14,113 nucleotides of DNA from the NCBI GenBank assembly GCA_938030835.1, contig CALHID010000260.1:1-14113 (forward strand), in the 5' to 3' direction. Source of the stretch: an uncultured Actinomyces sp. (GTDB lineage: Bacteria; Actinomycetota; Actinomycetes; Actinomycetales; Actinomycetaceae). The notes below the pieces were generated by a model. The model had not been told where the DNA came from, did no database searches, and saw only the letters and a list, made by a program, of their open reading frames with translations. This document shows, piece by piece, positions 10,424-14,113 of the stretch. The position numbers were made by a program, and so were the translations under genes. How positions within the stretch are numbered: position 1 is the stretch's first letter; each line of letters starts with the position of its first letter.

Positions 10424-11598
10424 TTACCGTCCGCCGATTGATTTGCCACCGAGTGCGGGGACATCGGGCCTGCGCAGATCTGGATTGTGCAGTTCTGCCC
10501 CCGGTCGTTCCTTCGGGGACACCGAGGACTTTCCATCGATGGGGACGATCAGTTCTTGCGCTGCTGCAATCCCATCCAAGTCCAAGACGAGATCAGGTGA
10601 GAGAGCGCGCGAAACCACGGCAAGAGCAATCGGCCCCATATCGGCATGGCGAGCAACCGAAGTCACCACACCCACGCGGCGTCCACCCACTTCGATGAAT
10701 TGTCCCGGATTTGGAAGATCCCCCCTGGAACCATCCAATTGCAGGAAAACCAAGCGCCTTGCAGGACGCCCCAGGTTCAGGATTCGAGCAACAGCTTCTT
10801 GTCCTCGGTAGCACCCCTTATTCGTGTGAACCGCAGTACGCAGCCAGTCAGTTCAGCCGGCATCGATCGGGCATCGGTCTCATGTCCCAGACGTGGGCGC
10901 CACGCAGCAATCCGCGTCGCTTCCCATGCTGCAATTCCCGCTGCCCGACGCTTTGGCGCAGCTTCACTCCACTCGCGCCAGAATTCGCGGGCTTGGTCCC
11001 TGGGGACAAGGTGGATATGGAAGGTAAGTGATTCGCCCGGGTGCTTCCCCTGGTAATACGCCGCTCCCCCATCGACGATTCCCGGCCAAGGATCGTTCCA
11101 TGTCAGTGCAACCTGCTCGCACTGGGAAACTCCACTTTCCCCGATGCTTCCAAGCAACCACCAGCGCTGCGAAATCGTAATTTCAACACGAAGCGCAAAA
11201 CGCATGGAGTTGAGCCAATCAGCAAGCGCCCGGGCATCAGAGGCCTCGGTTATGAGGTAGAGAATTTCACCATCATCGATGGCCCCGCATGCGTGCTCGA
11301 TATGCCCCTGTGGGTTCATGATCAGCAGTTCGCGTGATTCTCCGGGAGCCATTCCCGTCAAAACCTGGCTTGAAATCGATGTCAACCAGGTCAGTCGATC
11401 AGGACCAGAGACTTCAACAACAGCAAGGTCAGGACGGTCGGTAATCGCTCGCCCCGCCTCTAGAGCCCACTGTTCACCAGAGGGATCGCCGTAGTGAGCA
11501 GTTACGCCAAAAGCGGCATCGCCTTCTACGTCTTCGAGGGCGACCGCGCCTGGAAGCGTCGCCAGAGGAGACTTCCACTGCGTTTCGCTCTGCGTCAC
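10424..11598 (-). pseudogene. ygfZ: YgfZ/GcvT-like folate-binding protein, split by a one-base frameshift
   Basis: The frame starting at GTG 11598 encodes the N-terminal and central folate-binding region: PGAVALE near the start, GPDRLTWL, then NPQGHIEHA. After GCT-GAA-CTG (10857-10849) it continues as unrelated residues to a stop at 10777-10779. Re-reading the final G of that CTG gives GAC-TGG-CTG and a second frame that runs to TAA at 10424-10426. That frame carries the family signature KGCYRGQE (10819-10796), then RPARRLVFLQLDG and VTSVARHADMGPIALA. Joined, the product is 391 residues, normal for actinobacterial YgfZ, with the conserved ELDWLR restored. The simplest reading is one missing G near 10848-10849. 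YgfZ acts with folate in making or repairing certain Fe-S enzymes; the signature cysteine is important for this. The GTG directly follows the previous gene's TAA, with AAGGA ten bases upstream (11609-11613), suggesting translational coupling. Confidence 0.9.
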
Positions 11599-12210
11599 TT
11601 ACTCGCCATCCTTCTGCTCTGTTTCATCTTCATCAACGGCATCAACACGCATGAGTCGTCCAGAAAGTTCGACATGACTCTCATGGTCATTTCCCTGGCG
11701 CTCATTGGCCCACAGCATTTCACCCGCAACCAGGCCATACATACGCGAAAAACGTTCAAACTCTGCGGCTTCTGGGTCACGAATCAACAGATCAGTCTCC
11801 ATCTGAATTCGCGGTCCCATTGAGCGGCCAACCCAGCGAGCGCTGTAACCATCACTTTGGGCACCCTGCGCGACCATTTCACGGGTTTCATACTGACCGG
11901 GTTCTGGCAGTACGCCGGAACCGGGAAGCAAGGAGACGTACATGGTTTCCTCACGCATGAGTTCACCGATTTCCAACGCCGCAATACCGCGGGCCGCATC
12001 CCAAATCGGATCGATACTTTCACTTGCGGTTGCAGAGTAAATTCGCGTGACGAGCTTCATCTGCTTTCCGCAGATCGTGCCTTCTGCCTCTTCATAAATC
12101 GGCTGGTCATCACCTTCGTCGACGCTGAGCATTCCCCAGCCCTTCCACGGGCCAAGCATCCACGCCAAAGGAGCAATTTCTAGGGGCAGGTTTTCTGGAA
12201 TCGAGAACAT
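11599..12210 (-). CDS. Nitrobindin/FABP-like beta-barrel protein (THAP4_heme-bd type)
   Basis: The 203-residue protein starts FSIPENLPLEIAPLAWMLG and has GPWKGWG (20-26), the G-x-W-x-G-x-G element that opens this 10-stranded barrel family. Near the C-terminus HESHVELSGRLMR (176-188) supplies histidines in the strand where nitrobindins ligate haem. A short acidic tail (189-203) follows. Family knowledge: related mycobacterial proteins include a haem nitrobindin (Rv2717c), which handles nitric oxide and peroxynitrite, and a fatty-acid-binding-like protein (Rv0813c), encoded close to a YgfZ homologue. I cannot tell haem from another ligand here, and the middle is divergent. The stop TAA abuts the GTG of ygfZ, so the two are probably made together. 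An in-frame TAG fixes the ATG at 12210 as the first start, although GGAG sits unusually close (two bases away). Confidence 0.85.
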   Translation of the reverse strand: MFSIPENLPLEIAPLAWMLGPWKGWGMLSVDEGDDQPIYEEAEGTICGKQMKLVTRIYSATASESIDPIWDAARGIAALEIGELMREETMYVSLLPGSGVLPEPGQYETREMVAQGAQSDGYSARWVGRSMGPRIQMETDLLIRDPEAAEFERFSRMYGLVAGEMLWANERQGNDHESHVELSGRLMRVDAVDEDETEQKDGE

Positions 12211-12257
12211 GACTCCAGCCTAAGCGGCCGCACCCCCATCTGCGAACTGAGTGTGGA

Positions 12258-13430
12258 TTAAATTCCACCAATTCGGAACATGATGTACACCGGTAGCGAG
12301 GCCATAAGGAACTTTGCGCTTCCCCGTGCAATCACACCAATCGTGGGCCGCGCCCACTCGGTATCGCCCATCAAACCATCCAAAACAATCACGACCAAAG
12401 CGACTGCAATTCCCGTAAAAATACCCAGAATTGCAACAGCGGTCGTCAGCCCCGAATAGGCCGCAAGCCCGGGCAGAACGATCGGACTGAGATCCGCGCT
12501 CTGGCCCAGTTTCCACACCGCTACCGAGGCGATCACTCCAGAAAGCAGTGCCGCCCCCAGAGCCCCGAGGGATTGCGAGCGGAAACCCGCTCCAATCTGG
12601 TCGCCCCACACAGTGCACGAAACAATCACACAGGCGATGGGGACAGCGATCCTCCAGCCCTGCGAAGATGCAAGCGTCACCCACGAGGATCCCGAAACCA
12701 CGACGAGCAGCGCAGTAAGCGAGCTCATTAACGAGGCCGTCGTTGAGCGCGTCGCCCAAGAACCGTGACCGCTGGAAGAGTAATCGCGGGGTGTTGAGGC
12801 GGTGAAGACTTCCACCGCGACAACCGCAACCGTCCCCAAGCCCATGACCGCACTGGCCGCCATCAAGTCAGCGCTGATCGTCACAACCAAAGCTGCAATG
12901 CAGCCGGCGAGGCCGACGGTAACTTGGGCCGGAACCGTGACCTTCGTATTCGTTAGAGAGGGCCAGCCTGCGGCAAGCAAACACGAGGCCAGTGCGACGA
13001 CCAATGAGCAGGCCCATGATTCCCACGGAGTAAACCAGAGGATGAAAGTTGCCAGCGAAAGAGCTGCAACAGTGAGTGCGGAGGTATGAAGCCCCCGACG
13101 AAGAGCTGGGTTAATTGATTCGCTCTCACTCATCGCATAGGGCACGCGCGTAGTGTCCGGAGCGTGTCGAACCCCGTGTCGGATGCGAATAATCCCCGTG
13201 TGAGTGCTCAGATGCTCACGCGTGGGGTCATAGTCCTTGAGTTCATGCGCTGTCGCCTGAGGAGCTGCATCTTGCTTGCGTGAGTGGCGACCTGAAGATA
13301 ACGGCTTTTCACCTGTAGTTTGAGCGCTTTCCTGCGCTTGTGCTGCGGCGCGTTGCCGTTGGCGCTCGCGGCGCGAGGGCAGTTTCGCAGGGGAAGGCTC
13401 AAGATTCTCCATTCCTCTATGGTCCCACAT
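12258..13430 (-). CDS. Multi-pass membrane protein of unknown function
   Basis: The 390-residue frame has a hydrophilic N-terminus of about 110 residues, rich in Arg, Gln and Ala (SRRERQRQRAAAQ), likely cytoplasmic, then about nine or ten hydrophobic segments near 115-134, 138-156, 166-186, 188-210, 232-254, 260-277, 287-306, 314-335, 336-352 and 371-386. I do not recognise a family and see no catalytic or transporter signature. Soluble stretches between segments are short, except a Ser/Thr/Gly-rich loop about 211-231. The start is uncertain: the ATG at 13430 has no ribosome site, while the in-frame ATG at 13412 has AGAGG almost touching it. It lies 47 bases upstream of the nitrobindin-like gene in the same direction, so it may lead the operon. 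A long structured leader (13440-13590) may precede it. Confidence 0.85.
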   Translation of the reverse strand: MWDHRGMENLEPSPAKLPSRRERQRQRAAAQAQESAQTTGEKPLSSGRHSRKQDAAPQATAHELKDYDPTREHLSTHTGIIRIRHGVRHAPDTTRVPYAMSESESINPALRRGLHTSALTVAALSLATFILWFTPWESWACSLVVALASCLLAAGWPSLTNTKVTVPAQVTVGLAGCIAALVVTISADLMAASAVMGLGTVAVVAVEVFTASTPRDYSSSGHGSWATRSTTASLMSSLTALLVVVSGSSWVTLASSQGWRIAVPIACVIVSCTVWGDQIGAGFRSQSLGALGAALLSGVIASVAVWKLGQSADLSPIVLPGLAAYSGLTTAVAILGIFTGIAVALVVIVLDGLMGDTEWARPTIGVIARGSAKFLMASLPVYIMFRIGGI

Positions 13431-13482
13431 GGCTGCTATTGAGGCCTCAGCGGCACGGAATGCGTCGACCAGTGCTGTGTTC

Positions 13483-13488
13483 TATGCT
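13483..13488 (+). promoter_or_regulatory. Candidate -10 box for the plus-strand small RNA
   Basis: TATGCT lies 5 bases before the first paired base of the cloverleaf-like structure, so an RNA starting about 7 bases after it would begin at or next to the left arm of the closing helix. No good -35 hexamer stands 16-18 bases upstream, so support is positional only. Confidence 0.3.
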
Positions 13489-13493
13489 CGGTG

Positions 13494-13589
13494 GTGCGTA
13501 CCGAGTTGTTAAGCCCCGGGCTCCAACCTCTGCCGCTACGAGCGGCCTTCGCGCCGACAGGCGCTTTCGGCTCGGTGCGCGCTTTTTTT
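13494..13589 (+). ncRNA. Candidate small RNA with cloverleaf-like fold and terminal T7
   Basis: A 12-bp closing helix pairs 13494-13505 with 13571-13582, and seven T residues follow directly (13583-13589), as in an intrinsic terminator. Inside are three hairpins: AGCC/GGCT (13512-13515 with 13519-13522), GCCGCT/AGCGGC (13532-13537 with 13541-13546) and GCGCC/GGCGC around GACA (13551-13555 with 13560-13564). Two pairs of the closing helix are U-G in plus-strand RNA but would be A-C mismatches in minus-strand RNA, favouring the plus strand. It is not a tRNA (no CCA-side or T-loop consensus), an SRP RNA or a 6C RNA that I can recognise. The alternative is a minus-strand leader of the membrane protein gene: TATAAA (13592-13587) could be its -10 box. 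No protein gene is read from the plus strand nearby. Confidence 0.5.
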
Positions 13590-13607
13590 ATACCCAAAAT
13601 GCACCAA

Positions 13608-13637
13608 CGCCGCGCCCCACATAATGGGAGCGCGACG
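13608..13637 (-). terminator. Terminator of purA
   Basis: An 11-bp stem pairs 13627-13637 with 13608-13618 around an 8-base loop, 34 bases after the purA stop. Two pairs are U-G only in minus-strand RNA, matching leftward transcription of purA. The following tract (TTGGTGCATTTT) is moderately T-rich. Confidence 0.55.
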
Positions 13638-13670
13638 CCAGCCTCGAAAAATCAATCGCTGTGCAGAGGG

Positions 13671-14113
13671 TTACTCCCCCAGCAGCGGGAAACGGATAAT
13701 GGTCGCCTCGCGGCCAGGGCCAACCCCAATCGAGGAAATTCGGCAGCCCACTAGCTCCTCAAGGCGCAGGATGTAGGCCTGCGCGGCCTCGGGAAGCTCA
13801 TCGAAACTCCGGCATCCGGTGATGTCTTCACTCCAGCCGGGAGCCATTTCGTAAACGGGGACTGCGCGGGCGAAATCAACCTGATCCGGTGGCATTTCAT
13901 CGACGACAATGCCATCAAGTTCATATCCCACGCACACGGGAATTTCCTTGTAACCCGTGAGGACATCCAGCTTTGTCAGGCACAGATCGGTCAGTCCATT
14001 CACGCGTGCTGCATAGCGCACGACAACGGCATCGAACCAGCCGGTACGGCGCGGGCGGCCGGTTGTGACGCCAAACTCGCCACCACGCGTACGCAAATCC
14101 TCGCCGACTTCAT
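13671..14113 (-). CDS. purA: Adenylosuccinate synthetase, C-terminal part (5' end beyond the window)
   Basis: About 147 residues of the C-terminal third of PurA, reading EVGEDLRTRGGEFG at the right edge. Visible landmarks are TTGRPRRTGWFDAVV (IMP/GTP-site arginines), CLTKLDVL (the TKLD guanine-recognition motif) and GVGPGREATI near the end, in family order. PurA joins IMP and aspartate using GTP to form adenylosuccinate, the first committed step from IMP to AMP, in the cytoplasm. The TTG at 14096 is an internal leucine codon, not a start: the homology continues upstream without a break. The gene ends with TAA at 13671-13673 and has a stem-loop 34 bases later, so it is a separate transcription unit from the membrane protein gene that follows. 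Confidence 0.97.
   Translation of the reverse strand, partial: EVGEDLRTRGGEFGVTTGRPRRTGWFDAVVVRYAARVNGLTDLCLTKLDVLTGYKEIPVCVGYELDGIVVDEMPPDQVDFARAVPVYEMAPGWSEDITGCRSFDELPEAAQAYILRLEELVGCRISSIGVGPGREATIIRFPLLGE

Noticed and set aside
10424..10753. A separate 109-residue protein beginning at VFLQLDG
   Set aside because: Its residues continue directly from KGCYRGQE in the same frame upstream of any start codon, so it is the C-terminus of YgfZ rather than its own gene.
10840..10860. Programmed -1 frameshifting in ygfZ
   Set aside because: A -1 slip on CTG would restore the protein, but there is no X-XXY-YYZ slippery site or clear downstream pseudoknot, and YgfZ is not known to use frameshifting.
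12220..12759. A 179-codon minus-strand frame inside the membrane protein gene
   Set aside because: It is an overlapping shadow frame rich in Gly, Arg and Cys; the other frame gives clean transmembrane segments.
13494..13589. tRNA gene, suggested by the cloverleaf-like fold
   Set aside because: The closing helix is 12 bp instead of 7, there is no TTCRA T-loop, no anticodon arm of proper size and no D-loop GG.

Overview
The window comes from a high-GC Gram-positive bacterium (Actinomycetota, most likely Actinomycetales such as the Actinomyces/Schaalia group; the genus cannot be fixed from sequence alone). The signs are the ClpC type, the pairing of a nitrobindin/FABP-like protein with a YgfZ-type folate-binding protein, and the fibronectin-III giant protein followed by a MoxR ATPase. 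Every protein gene I can support lies on the minus strand, so the genes read from right to left. There are no tRNA or rRNA genes, insertion sequences or CRISPR arrays.

In transcription order: the C-terminal third of purA (enters at the right edge, 14113-13671), ending in a stem-loop; a 240-bp gap with a cloverleaf-like structure that reads best as a plus-strand small RNA ending in T7; an unrecognised multi-pass membrane protein (13430-12258); a nitrobindin/FABP-like beta-barrel (12210-11599); ygfZ (11598-10424), split by a one-base frameshift; dtd (10341-9910); clpC (9721-7256) with its terminator; a 311-bp AT-rich regulatory gap with inverted repeats; a 2026-residue exported Ig-like/FN3 protein (6944-864); and a MoxR AAA+ ATPase running off the left edge (721-1).

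Three functional blocks emerge. The centre is housekeeping and quality control: ClpC unfolds proteins for ClpP, Dtd removes D-amino acids from tRNA, YgfZ supports folate-dependent Fe-S enzyme maintenance, and its beta-barrel neighbour may bind haem or a lipid-like ligand. The left block looks like the start of the actinobacterial fn3-moxR-DUF58-transglutaminase cluster (called PFNA in bifidobacteria), in which a giant surface protein is thought to be assembled or signalled through a MoxR chaperone. Here the cluster follows clpC rather than a kinase gene.

The most notable observations are the ygfZ frameshift, which separates the KGCYRGQE signature from the N-terminal domain; the probable unannotated structured RNA at 13494-13589; and a perfect 8-bp inverted repeat overlapping a candidate promoter of the giant surface protein gene.
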